A DNA stretch of 64,000 nucleotides from Lingula anatina (Eukaryota > Brachiopoda > Lingulata > Lingulida > Lingulidae), in contig NW_019775716.1 of NCBI RefSeq assembly GCF_001039355.2, positions 145,394-209,393 of the forward strand. The letters are read 5' to 3'. Below the pieces are notes generated by a model, which was not told the DNA's origin, did no database searches, and saw only the letters and a program-made list of their open reading frames with translations. Shown in pieces: positions 46,676-57,666 of this stretch. Numbering within the stretch: the first letter of the stretch is position 1; each line of letters begins with the position of its first letter. The position numbers and the translations under genes were made by a program.

Positions 46676-47474
46676 GGTTACCACTAAATATGGAATATTC
46701 TTTTTTGGCGAGTAAATTTTCTACAAAATATTTAATTTCTCTCTAACTACTTTGAATCCAAAGCTGAGGTGTCACTCCATGCGTAGCCAGGCGTGTTACC
46801 TCATTACCACACAACTCTCGAAACAATTGATGCATGCAGTTGCATGTTCTGTGGTCAGAAATGTGAGGGGTGGTCTTTTCGGCAATTTCTGCCATTGTAT
46901 AAAAACCCATGGGTTTGGTCAATCTTTGAGGTGTGTTTAGAGAAGCAACAAAGGGATCGCTCTGAAACTTGACAGGTTCCTTAATGAAGATATGGTTCGA
47001 CAGCTAAGCAACGCAGCTTACTATGGGATTCTTGCTCTCAGAGAAAATGGCCAGAAACGGACAGCCATTGCCAGGTAATTCAACATTTATCAGGAACCGT
47101 TTGTGATGTCCTCCAAAGAAATGCTGCAACAGGGACACCTACTCCAATACCTCGACCAGGGTATCCGCGTATCACACCAAGAAGACAGGATCGCCATCTC
47201 CTTAGAGGACGCCGTGCTGGTCGTACAAAGAAAACCAGTGTCCTCAGAAAAGAGAGGCAGAATGTCTTTCAAACGCCCGTTTCAAGGTCCCACGTGAACA
47301 AGATATTTCTGCAAGCCGGTTATTTTGCACGAAGGCCAGTAGAGAAACCACTGTTAACAGCAGGTCATATACAGCANTATATATATATTCACAGATATGT
47401 CATTAGATAAATAGTCATTTCACTCTCAGGCTTTTTCAAAATTTCCCTGTAATATCTGCCTCCCTGGTAGAGGG
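46579..47474. mobile_element. TA-type MITE split by a (TA)n run and a Tc1-like fragment
   Basis: The ends CCCTCTACCAGG and CCTGGTAGAGGG are flanked by TA, as in the copies at 23867 and 38790. The middle is replaced by a long (TA)n tract (46603-46672) and the Tc1-like piece up to the N at 47377. Confidence 0.75.
46673..47376 (+). pseudogene. Tc1/mariner-type transposase N-terminal fragment
   Basis: Begins TACAGGGTTACCAC after a TA tract, as Tc1-like ends do. Conceptual translation in shifting frames gives a helix-turn-helix-like stretch (ALRENGQKRTAIAR), then a Pro/Arg-rich linker (PRPGYPRITPR) and a piece like FARRPVEKPLLTAGH, the usual start of Tc1-like transposases. Frameshifts and the missing DDE part show it is dead. 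The right end is lost at the N gap in TA repeats. Confidence 0.7.
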
Positions 47475-48407
47475 TAGGTGTGACTGGCTACTACAGAATG
47501 GATATAGTTTGCCCAAAGCATATAAACATGTACATGTACCGGGGGTAGGTTGACAGTCCGAATAATCGTGCTCCAGCCCACCGACTATCTCTTTAATTGG
47601 TGGATTAATCTGAATTACACATACTACAGAATAATGACTTTTGTACAAGTCTGCCACAGTAGCTTGATTGAAAGGCTTGATAATTAAAAAATAGGGACAT
47701 CGAAATCGGTTACACTGTCAAGCGAATTGAATAAAACTAGGGAGGTCAGGTCACGCCGCTTACGGAAATCGGGGAAAAAATCTAACCTTGCTGTGTGTTT
47801 TCCATCATAACTTTATTGGGTCTTATGGTAAATATAAAAATATATTTAGAAAGTACATTTAATGGGCTTTTTTTTTACAATATCTGTAACAATGTATAAT
47901 CTCTGCGTTGTAAACCTCCAGCCACGAAAATACCGCGAGAAATCGCCGGTGATTTCACTTCCTCGTTTGGTTCCCACCATTTACGAATCTTGTTCAACCT
48001 GCGCTTTTCGCGGCATTTTTCTAAAAGCTTCGTACGGCGTCCTGGGTGCTATTTCCATGGATTTGGCCACATATTCGTGCAGAGGATGAACCAACCTTTC
48101 GAGTGAGTGGTTACAGAAGGTAATAAAACCGAAAACAGCAGCAACAGCTAGCTTTTTAAGTTTTTAATCGCGTTTTAGAGTTAGAATAACGAAGTTTGCC
48201 AAGTTCTGTAACCCCTACCTAGATATGTTAACTAATTTTCTTTTTAAATGAGTTATTTATTTGTCATTTTTTGCTAAGACGTAGCCGAAACAGCTTTTAG
48301 AAAATTTGTTCTGCTGATGAGTATCAAACCGGAAAATCTTTGAATTCTTCACAAAACACAAGGATATTAATAAAACGACTGCAATTTACGAATATAGAGT
48401 TGATTTT

Positions 48408-51400
48408 ATGCCTGATAACAGTGAAGAGGTACATGATTTAGCCATTTACAGGAAACTGGAATTGGTCCATGATTCTACATTGTTACTGAGAAGTAAAAAA
48501 AGAGAGGCTTACTTAGATAAGGACTTTTTGCACCCAAGAAGTAGAGCACAGTACATCTCTAAAGAAATAAAGGATACTCCCAGGAAGAAAAAATTAAGGA
48601 AAGAGCTTCACACAGTCAAAAAACCAAATACAAGTATGAAAAGAAACTATGAAGCAAGTGTAAGTGAAATTGAAAGGCTTGATGATGAGAATGGAAAACT
48701 AGCTGATGACTATGAGACCTCATTGTCACATTTAAGTGCTTTAGAAATGAAATATAGTCATGTGAAGATGTCGAAACTGTTTCAGGAGCATAATGCAGAA
48801 AAATGATAAAAAAAAGCTGAGCTTCAAAAGCAAATGTCAATAAGAAACTAAAAAATGACTTGCAGCAGCAGGACAGAACTAGATCAATCCAGAGTGAAGT
48901 ACTAAATTTAAAAGTAAAAAGGAAAGTAGAAACTAATAAGAAGCAGAAAGCAAAAGTTAGAAAACTTTCAAAAGATCTCTCTGACAAAGACAAAAAAAAT
49001 CAGAAGAATTTGAATGAGAAAGAAAAAGAAAAAGAGCAGGAGAAAACTATATCTAATGACAAATTAAAAAGTAAGGATGCTGAAATAAAGCAGTTAAAAA
49101 AAAAAGAAAAAGCAAAATTACAGAAAAAATACTATCAGAAGAAGACACTCAATAAAGAAGAAGTGTCTTTTGATAAATTTAAAGCTGTCATTGAACAAGA
49201 AAGAATAGAGGTTGAGTTAAAAGAAAAGGAACTTAAAATTAAACAAAAACAACTTGATTACTTACAGACAGTATTAGAAAGTGATGAAATCCAAACATTC
49301 CATGATGGAAAGTTTAATGATAACATAAGACTCTGTATCATGGAGTGTCTCAATAAAGTGAATGAAGTTGTTCAGACTGTTATAAAACATCTAACAAACA
49401 GAGAAATTCATAGGTTGCCATCTAAGGGCCTGAGGTGTCAACTTCTCATTGAAGCTAGACATCTTGCTGACACACAGGTTGGCCAAGCAATGCTGCCGAA
49501 CCTGGACTTGAACAATGTGCTTGGGAACACACTTCATGGAGATGGTACCACTAAGTATCACTGGCATTTCCAGAACTTTCAAATAACCTCAACTGATGGT
49601 ACAACTCTCTCTGCAGGATTGACTGAAACTGTAAATCAGGATGCAAAAGCAATCTTGCAGTGTTGGAAAGAGAGAGTTTCTGAAAATGCAATAGCTATTT
49701 CTGGGTGTAATGCAGGTACAGATTCTGTAAATGAAAAGGTAAATTTGTTGGTGGCCTCAATAAAGAACACAATGAGTGACCAATATGCAACAAATGGTTT
49801 GTTCAATAAACTGCTGGCTGATCTCAGATCAGAAGTTTTTCCTAATGTTGTAGAAACTTGGGACATGCTTGGAGAAGAGGATCAGTCAAAATTGACAGAT
49901 ATGGGCAATTTCTTTTGTAAAGTACACCCTTTACTTAGTTTTGCAGAAGAAGCAAATAAAACTCCCTTGCAATTTGAAAACTCAGTGCTAGTTGCTGGTG
50001 AGTCTGGTGCATTCAGGCTTGTTCGAACTGCATGTGCAGCATTTCAAACAAGAGGAAACCAACAAGCCGGAGTTTCAGAGGACTTTAAGTCCTACTTAAA
50101 TGAACGTGGTGCAAGTTTGTTCCTTATCCAGCTTGAAGGCAACAGGTTCAATGTAGGATTTTATAATGGTGGTGCAGTTTATCACCATCAGAAACAAATT
50201 AGTAATTTTATTCAAAATAAACATAAGCAAAATAGACTTTTATCAGTTGTTCTTGAAGATGTCGAGAACAAAGTTATCTTGCTGGTGTGCGGGCACTGGG
50301 CATTGTGTCTAAATTAATTACTGGCCCATACTTTCGTCTTGTTGGAGACACTGATCATGTTCTTGACATAAATCCACATCTGCATCAGCTTCAGCTGTCT
50401 CTACAGCGATTTGCAAAAGACTCTTATCAGTTAATGAATGGTGAAGGTGCATTTGGGGAAGATGTGGTGGCAGTTAAAAAGGATGAAATGTATGAAAACC
50501 TGCTGAAGAAAACTGATGATGAATTTGATGTACTAACCCAACAAATACTGGAATTATTATGTGTAGTACTTGTTATAGTCTTGGAAAAACTGTGAAGATC
50601 AGTTGCCAGGTGGCAAATATGCAACACCATCAAATGACTTGCTACTTCAGGGCTCAAGTTGCCCGGTTTCCAATATAGTCTCAGAACCAAATTTTCCAGT
50701 GTTTGACAACCTGCTTCGCTCAAGCCATCCGCAAGGGTAGCATCTTTAGAGACCCTTGTTATGTGGGTTGAAAATAAACCAGGTGAATGGCTAAGTAGCT
50801 TATCTGAAGATGTTAAAGTATCTTACAAACAAGATGCAAAAAAATGGTTAAAGAAATTAAGGAAAAAGCAAAAAAAAAAAAAAAAAAAAAAAGAAGAGCT
50901 GAAATTCTAGAACTAGGCTAGCTTTGAGCAAACAAAAAAAGTTAGAACAAAGGGAGATTAAAAACAGCAGAAAAAATTTGCAATTGCCACGCAAACTCTA
51001 GTGTTAGGTGGTCCATGGATTTCAAAGAGAATGATAGAGGAAAAGTTGAATGATTTAGATGAAAAAAGCAAATTGATGCATCATATTGCCAGCTTCAGTA
51101 CCACCATGTTGTTTTGAATCCCTCAGCACCAGAAAACTACTATTTTCAAAAAACACATACTTTGAGGGGTAAGAAATAGAATTTAATTCTACAGAAATGA
51201 CTGCCCATCTTTTGGAAATTGTTTCATTAAATCTTGAAAAATGGAAAGAAAAAATTGATTTTGATACTGTGGTGAGGAGATAGAACCAGTGTTCCAAATC
51301 GCTAATGTCTTAAGGCGAGAAGAAATTGCCAGGAAACAAAGATATCATTTAATGTCTAGACTAAAGGAGGCAAGGTTGAAAAGGATGTCAACAAGAAGTA

Positions 51401-51651
51401 ACGTCCTAATGGAGAAACTTCTTAAAGATCCTGAACTTTTAGTTAATAAAAGAATCCAACACAAGATTCAAGAAACATCGGAGGACATCCCAGAATGGTA
51501 TGATGCAACTGTCATCAGGGTAAAAAAGCTATCCAAAAACATTGTTCAAGCAAAGTATGAAATCACGTATGATCTCGATGGGCCTAATGCTTTTTTCACC
51601 TTTGAACTTATAAATGAACTTAAAAAAGGGAACCTTATAGTCCTGGGGTAA
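48408..51651 (+). pseudogene. Decayed transposon protein: coiled coil, putative core, Tudor-like end
   Basis: Open stretches 48408-48806, 48860-50317, 50287-50595, about 50760-50910 and 51289-51651 follow one another in different frames, separated by at least one stop codon and several frameshifts, so this copy is dead. Order: a Lys/Glu-rich coiled coil (first ~270 codons), a compact region with HGDGTTKYHWHFQ, ISGCNAGTD, NTMSDQ, MGNFFCKVHPL and GNRFNVGFYNGGAVYHH, a second Lys-rich helix, and a C-terminal stretch (IPEWYDATVIRV ... YDLDG ... GNLIVL) resembling a Tudor-like fold. I recall similar multicopy uncharacterised proteins from aquatic invertebrates and fish. Position between inverted repeats makes it the likely transposase; the catalytic residues are not proven. 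Confidence 0.7.
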
Positions 51652-51779
51652 ATGCAATAACTCTGGAATGGTGAAATGACAATCAAACTAAAGTGAACAA
51701 GGGTAAGTTTTTTAAACAAAAGAATTAAAAAAATCCTGAAACTGACATTATGTGATGGCAGTCTTTTTAAAAAATTGCA

Positions 51780-52400
51780 CTGGTTTCTAACTACCTAGTT
51801 GCTATGGTAACCAAAATTAGGTTATATGTTTGGAAAAATAATAACCAAAATCAAGAGTTATTTCCATTGTGCATTCTGGTATTTCATAGTACTTAACATT
51901 GGTGGACGTAACATTGGTTGCCATGGCAACAGTACCTTTGTATTTGTTTATTACTCAACTTATTTTCATATATTGAGTACCAAAAGAGTGTCATCCATTT
52001 ATATTCAGTTGAAAATTAATGTATGCCATCCTATATGCAATTGCTGTTGTAGCATTGGTTGCCAAGGCAAAAGTGCCAATGTATTTTTCTATTATTCATC
52101 TTCATTTCATTTATTGAGTGACCAAAAGATTGAGTGTCTTCCGTTTCTTATTCAGTAGAAAAATCCATGATAATGTGTAAAATATAATTCAAACTGTTAC
52201 CATAGCAACAGCTATCATAATGACGGTTTACATAGCAACAGATACATTAGAAGCCATACTTTTTATGATGACAATTTTATTTAGCATCTTTCTTTATCCA
52301 AAAGTAGCCTTTGGAGAGTGATTTTGCACCACAGTTGAAAAATCGAAAAAAGTATTGATGTTTATCGACATTTAGCAACGGTTGCCATGGAAATCAAGGA
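51780..52400 (+). repeat. Subterminal ~140-bp repeats with X-box-like palindromes
   Basis: The right part of the 5-kb element has about 140-bp diverged tandem units, each starting near a GTTGCCATGGCAAC-type motif: 51798 (GTTGCTATGGTAAC), 51917 (perfect palindrome), 52058 (GTTGCCAAGGCAA), 52196 (GTTACCATAGCAAC), 52226 (GTTTACATAGCAAC), 52381 (GTTGCCATGGAAAT). Confidence 0.75.
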
Positions 52401-52499
52401 TAAATTCCACAAAATTATATATAGGCAGATTCCTCTTGGCATAGTGTAACTGGCTTCAAAATTTCAAATCGATATTTTACTCCGTTCAAAAGTTATGCC

Positions 52500-52597
52500 A
52501 ATTTTGTTTAATTGATTTGGCAATTTGGTGACACTTTTGGCTTCCACTAGTGGAAGCCAAAAGTGTCACCAAATTGCCAAATCAATTAAACAAAATT
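52500..52597. repeat. Perfect 98-bp palindrome in the transposon
   Basis: Two 49-base arms match without mismatch or spacer, centred on CCACT|AGTGG at 52548/52549. The arms contain CACTTTTGG, also found in the element's right terminus (inverted), so they may derive from the element end. Confidence 0.9.
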
Positions 52598-53439
52598 AGC
52601 TGTTACATACTCTTGCATGCAAGACTTTTTCAAAATTTTGTGGCCAATTGCATTCTTGTAAATTTCATAACTTTTGATTGGCTTGCTCGATTTTCAAAAA
52701 ATAAAATGTTTTGGAAAGCTCTTGAATTGATCTGTCAGATAACACCAATCTGACAGAAATCAATTTGACTTCCAAAAGTGATCTGACCTCCCTAATAAAA
52801 CCGTCTTTATGGTTGACTAGACAATGTAGGGGAAGCTTATGTCAGTCATTCACGGTGACTAAATACAAGGTATATAGCCCTTAAAAAGTGAAAGTACACG
52901 AAGATGAAGAAACCTATCCCCACTCTTAAAACAAGGACACTGGACATTGCTAATAAAGCGGGTAAAAAGATATTATAATTGCATTGCATATGAACAAACA
53001 ATCGAAAAATTAATAAATTAAACCAGAACTGGGATAGAAGGATGTATCTAGGGTCCTGCAATATGACCCGACTGAGACAAGGAAGTTATAAGCAAAAATG
53101 CCGTGAAATAATGAAATAGTCGATATAATCTGTTCTCACATAGCACTGTAGTAGACTTATAAACACCACACATGAGTATTAGTTAGGAGAACTTGTAACG
53201 GTAAGAGAGAGAGAGAGAGAGTTTGTAAAACTGCACATATTTGACCAATATGAGGAATTTGTTTATGAGGGCATTGTCGAGAGAGAAAGGAACTTCGTGT
53301 AAGATGTCTAACTTGATTATGTTACTATACTGTAGGTTTGTTTCGTTTTTTCTCGGCTTATTGTTATTTGGACGTCCAGCGTTATGCTATTTGGTATACC
53401 GAGGCGATGTACACACACACACACTATCCTGACTGAGTG

Positions 53440-53654
53440 CAGGGGCGGATCCAGGATTATTTGAAGGAGGGGAGGGGGGGGGGGTCCGCCGATACGGAGC
53501 CTCCCCTCTAATGTGATATTTTAGAGGGCGAACGGTGCCATTTGGTACGGTTTAGAACTATGATTCAGCTAGTCAAAATCCTAATTTCAAGAGAGGACCC
53601 AGAAATCGAAGGGGTGGTCAGGACCCCCCTGACCCCCTCTAAATCCGCCACTGG
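53440..53654. mobile_element. GGCGGATCCAGG-type MITE upstream of XKR 2
   Basis: Paralogous counterpart of 40299-40515, with cleaner left end CAGGGGCGGATCCAGG and right end AATCCGCCACTGG. Confidence 0.6.
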
Positions 53655-54088
53655 AGTGATCACTGTGGACTTGATTAATACATGTATGAGAGTATATTGC
53701 AGCTAATTATTTATGTTCCCCAGTTTAGTACTACATGTAATAGGCGTGTTTAGGACCGAAAATTGGACAAACGCTGCATTTTGTAGTACAAATGTCTAAC
53801 TTGAAAGGAATGTTCCTTGGAATAAAAAAATAGCCGTACAGACTATTTCTAACAGTGCATAAATTAAATCAGTAAGCATAAATTATGCCAATTTTTTATG
53901 CAAACGCGGAAATATTGCCTCCCTGTCCCCTTACAAATCAAAATGACGGATCCAGGCCCCAGTCCAACTCTTTCATTTAAAGTAGAAAAAAATAAGACAA
54001 CCTTTTGTACATGTACCTGTCCTAATTTTGTGATGAAATCAAAATTATTTTCCTTTCAGAAAACATCGTTGAGAAAATTTGAGACAGA

Positions 54089-55528
54089 ATGGCAGAAAAA
54101 GAGCAACATGTGAGCGGGATCGAACTGGAAGAAAATTCAGAGAAAAATTCATCACAAGATAACGTTTCCCCGCCCAACTCTCCGCCGCACAGCCTTTCAC
54201 TTCCGATCAGTAGAAGCAGGCCGCAATCAAAACAAAAGCTGACCAATGTTTCCCATAAAACACTCAAGTTTTCCTTGTCCTTGAACTTCCTGTCAGCACT
54301 GTGTATGACATTCTTAATTCTGACAGACATGGTTACAGATATAATGCTCATCGTGTTATACTACCAAATGGGGGAAGCGTATCGCACGCCTGTCTGGGTA
54401 GCCATAGGCATGTTAATTCCCGCTCATATACTTATGGCCCTTGTCGACAACTATTTCTTCGACAGAATATCGGAATGTTCAATCATAAATAAAATTCCTA
54501 GATGTGCCAGAATTTTCTTAGACTTTCTGTTGCCGCATTTAACGATGTGGGGTTTTCATCTGAAGCTTATCAAGAGAAGGTTTCTCGTCATGTATTACGC
54601 TTACAAGGCCAATGAAGACGCACTGAATCGGATGCAAGAGCAGATCAACATTTCTGGAACCAAGACCATTCCCCGTGATAGACCCGATACAGAAAAGAAA
54701 ATGCGGGAACATATTTTATTCTTCCAGGGGGTAGAACCAGTTCTGTCTCGATGCAAGTTGTTTCAAAGCATGCTGGAGTCTGCCCCTCAGTTAATGGTCA
54801 ACTTGTTTCTGCTTCTCAAATACCAAGACCTGAAATCAGAGTTGGCTATATGGCAGATGGTATCTGGCGGCATTTCAATGATATCTCTTGTTTGGGGCAT
54901 CGTGGCTTACCAGAAGTCGTGCCAAAGTGGAAGGAGGCGATCAGCGTGCGCCACGTTTCTGTATTTCATTGAAATGGTCATGTTTATGATAGGCAGGCTG
55001 TTGGCACTGGTTTATTGTACCCTTTGCTTTCCATTCTGGATGCTTATTGTCATTGTCCCCCACGGTGTGGTTTACTTCATCTCAAGCTGTTGTTGCCTCC
55101 GTCAATCCAACGGTACAAATGGCGGCATCTGTTCTGGCAGCTTCATCAGGCGCTATGTGATACGCGTTGCTCTTAGCACCATCAGCATTATCTGTATAAT
55201 CCAAGATTTGCCTGTTAAAATGGTTGCCATTTTTAGCGTGGTGTACTTCGCAGAAAACGTCATCTTTGTTTCTTTCCCCCTTCTTCTGATCGACCCTGCT
55301 AATTTCACCGGGACTGCTTTTGGCAATTCTACGGACGAGGCGAACGCTTTGAACCCATTGCACAGACACGATGCTCGACCGTGTGGTGACAATGATCCTT
55401 GGTTTTACACCGTGATGTGTGTTGTTATCATCTTTACGGTGTTGAGTCTGCTGCTTCGTGTGGTAGTTTACTGTGGAAAAAATCGCTGTGATTGCGATTT
55501 GCTTCAGGACGACGATGAGGACACGTAG
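54089..55528 (+). CDS. XK-related protein, paralogue 2
   Basis: 479 codons, same length as the copy at 40944 with no indel; by eye about 47 residue changes (about 90% identity). ESAPQL and all hydrophobic spans are kept. Changes cluster at residues 122-156 and in the span near 372-394, where DLPIIIFAIVS became DLPVKMVAIFS, placing a Lys in a predicted membrane helix. The same TTTTCCTTTCAG acceptor precedes the ATG. An intact frame at this divergence suggests selection on both copies. This unit also holds several later transposon insertions, none in the coding sequence. Confidence 0.92.
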   Translation: MAEKEQHVSGIELEENSEKNSSQDNVSPPNSPPHSLSLPISRSRPQSKQKLTNVSHKTLKFSLSLNFLSALCMTFLILTDMVTDIMLIVLYYQMGEAYRTPVWVAIGMLIPAHILMALVDNYFFDRISECSIINKIPRCARIFLDFLLPHLTMWGFHLKLIKRRFLVMYYAYKANEDALNRMQEQINISGTKTIPRDRPDTEKKMREHILFFQGVEPVLSRCKLFQSMLESAPQLMVNLFLLLKYQDLKSELAIWQMVSGGISMISLVWGIVAYQKSCQSGRRRSACATFLYFIEMVMFMIGRLLALVYCTLCFPFWMLIVIVPHGVVYFISSCCCLRQSNGTNGGICSGSFIRRYVIRVALSTISIICIIQDLPVKMVAIFSVVYFAENVIFVSFPLLLIDPANFTGTAFGNSTDEANALNPLHRHDARPCGDNDPWFYTVMCVVIIFTVLSLLLRVVVYCGKNRCDCDLLQDDDEDT

Positions 55529-55732
55529 ACTTAATATTTATCATAAAGATAGTCAGGAATGGAATAAAAATGGATGTAAAAATAAAAGATGACGTTGGTA
55601 AAATGCTTAGAATACACCAAAGTTGTTCAAAACTGTTAGTCGCAAATTTTCTGCAATCGTCACATTCACAGCACTGATCAATGACGACTTGTGACTTGAG
55701 GGTCCGTGCGAGCTGTTCACCACATAGTGACC

Positions 55733-55880
55733 TGGGCCTCCTAACTCGAAATCATCGCGTATTGCGAATAGCGATATCACATAGACGCTACAATATATTA
55801 TATGGGGCGAGTATGGGCGAGTTATGGAATCGAGACACTTGCGCTCGGTCTCGATACGCGATGCTTCTGAGTTACGGGGC
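55733..55880. repeat. Imperfect inverted repeat downstream of XKR 2
   Basis: Counterpart of 42588-42735: CTAACTCGAAATCATCGCG ... GCGATGCTTCTGAGTTACG. Confidence 0.5.
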
Positions 55881-56847
55881 CCTGAATTGGATGAATCCTG
55901 GGTGATGATTTCAGTCACACCCATGGTGTAAAGAAAAAGAACCAAGAGGCTTGTTTTCATCATGACTCGCAATTTCAGGTTGAACTGTTTTTTTTCTGTA
56001 TAATAGTATATTTTGAAGATGAGATTCTGAGTTGCACGTTTTCGGCGCATACAGTGGAATAAAAACGCCGCTTTCAGACGTCTTGTAATTTAATTTCTGG
56101 GCGCAAATTTCTTTGCACACTTTTCTGTCGATGCACATTCAAGTTTTTTGTGTATTCACGCCGCCAAAGGCAGTTGTACAAAAAACGCCTTAAAAAGTAT
56201 TCATTTTGCAAAGCAATCCATATTATATATGTGTTTCTTTCATTATAAAAACCAAAACCCATAGGAAAGGGAAGATCACAGAGTTATCACGCTTTAAATG
56301 TATGTACATGTATTATTATTATTATTATTATTATTATGATAACCATTTCCAGGAAAAAGAAACATCTTTATATTTAATTTTTTTATAGCAATATTATACA
56401 ATTATTGACTTTGGATGAGGTCTTTAAAAACATATTAATCAAAAGCAAAATTCTGTAATTATTTTGTCATATAACTTTATAATAAGGCAATGTAAAGTTC
56501 TTTGCTCGTAGACATCAAAAGTTCGTTGCAGCAGCGCTGTCATCAGATATTTTTGTACTCTGATCGCATGTCCTTTTTTATTGTTCTATAATAATTGGCC
56601 AATATATATAAAGAGATGTCGTCGGTCAAACTCGAATTTATCAGACCTTACATTCCAGGATATACATGTAATCTGCAAGATAGTATTCTGTGCTATTTAC
56701 ATACTTATCTGTATCTCATTCAATAATGCTTTGTAATATTTTAAAGGAACTTTTTAAATAAACAAGTGCTTATTCTAATTGAATAAAGCTTTGTTACATT
56801 TACAGAAACATTGTCCTATATACACGTGACAAATCTTAATGAATTAA

Positions 56848-57168
56848 AGGGATAATAACTCTTCCTATGGGAGCTATATTTCACAATAAAAACATTGTGA
56901 ACAACTCATAGAAATATTATATATTCTGTTGTACCACAAAAACGGCAGTTATAGCTATTATTCTGATATCTGAGGTTGTCTTTAGATCACGTGACTTCCA
57001 TTGATGGCTATACTCTGTTGCAATCTCTTAAGACATTAAAAAAAAAAAGTAACACAGAGACTAACTTTGAATGTAAAAATGGATTCATTAACCATTGATA
57101 AGTATGGGGAAGTTGTTGTTTTCTCTAGGGAAATTCATTATTTGGCCAAAACAAAGAGTAAACAAGCT
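56848..57168. mobile_element. TTAA-type MITE (unit 2 counterpart)
   Basis: Begins AGGGATAATAACTC after TTAA at 56844-56847; TTAA follows at 57169. It is the paralogue of the 43773-44110 copy. The right end is eroded (AAAGAGTAAACAAGC). Confidence 0.75.
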
Positions 57169-57666
57169 TTAAGCTTTGTTACATTAAAAGAACTTCGTTC
57201 CTAGAATCATTGACAAATAGGCAGAATTGTGTGGGCTTCATGTTTTTGGTCAATAACATGATGGATTTTTTCACAAGGACAAAAAATATAGGAAGTCCAT
57301 CAAAAATGCGACTTGCAAACTGTTTATTACAAAGACCGGCTACTGCTGGGTTCCATAACACCTACGTCTGACGAAAACTCATTTTTACAATGAGCACACC
57401 AACTGTTTTACTGTGAGTTACACTATACGACCAGAAGGGTCAAGAATTCTCCGTGCGACACCTGGATTAAACTCTCCTAGCCTGTCAACACTCCCGATCT
57501 CGTCGGAGTCTCTCGATTTGGGCCTGGACAAAATAATGAGAAATATCACCCGATCTACCGATTCAGACGCAAAATCTCCCGATTTATCATATTTTTTCTC
57601 TCTTTCCTTTCGTTAGAACGAAAATGTAACAAGTAGACTTCCTCAGATGTCGTTTAAATGAACACC

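Larger units (their letters stand above)
47738..52794 (+). mobile_element. 5,057-bp DNA transposon with TIRs, inserted in XKR unit 2
   Basis: Ends are TAGGGAGGTCAGGTCAC at 47738 and the inverted GTGATCTGACCTCCCTA ending at 52794: a 17-bp terminal inverted repeat with one mismatch. The element is flanked by ATAAAAC at 47731-47737 and 52795-52801, a 7-bp target duplication (8 bp if one more A is counted). The paralogous unit 1 at about 39200-39215 reads straight through (GCGAATTG, A-run, CGTCTTC), an empty site. Inside are a decayed coding frame at 48408-51651, ~140-bp subterminal repeats with GTTGCCATGGCAAC-type palindromes, and a perfect 98-bp palindrome. The superfamily is not assigned: target length fits P, hAT, Dada or KDZ-like groups. 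Confidence 0.88.
44577..57666. repeat. Tandem segmental duplication, unit 2
   Basis: Begins with the counterpart of 35100-35345 and jumps at about 44812 to the counterpart of 37143 onward, so about 1.8 kb with GEN1 coding exons 1 and 2 is absent. It carries XKR 2 and extra insertions at 45107, 45837, 46603-47376 and 47738-52794. No N gap lies at either edge. Confidence 0.8.

Noticed and set aside
35100-57666. XKR duplication as an assembly haplotype artefact
   Set aside because: About 10% protein divergence, unit-specific insertions and no N at the unit edges argue for a real tandem duplication.
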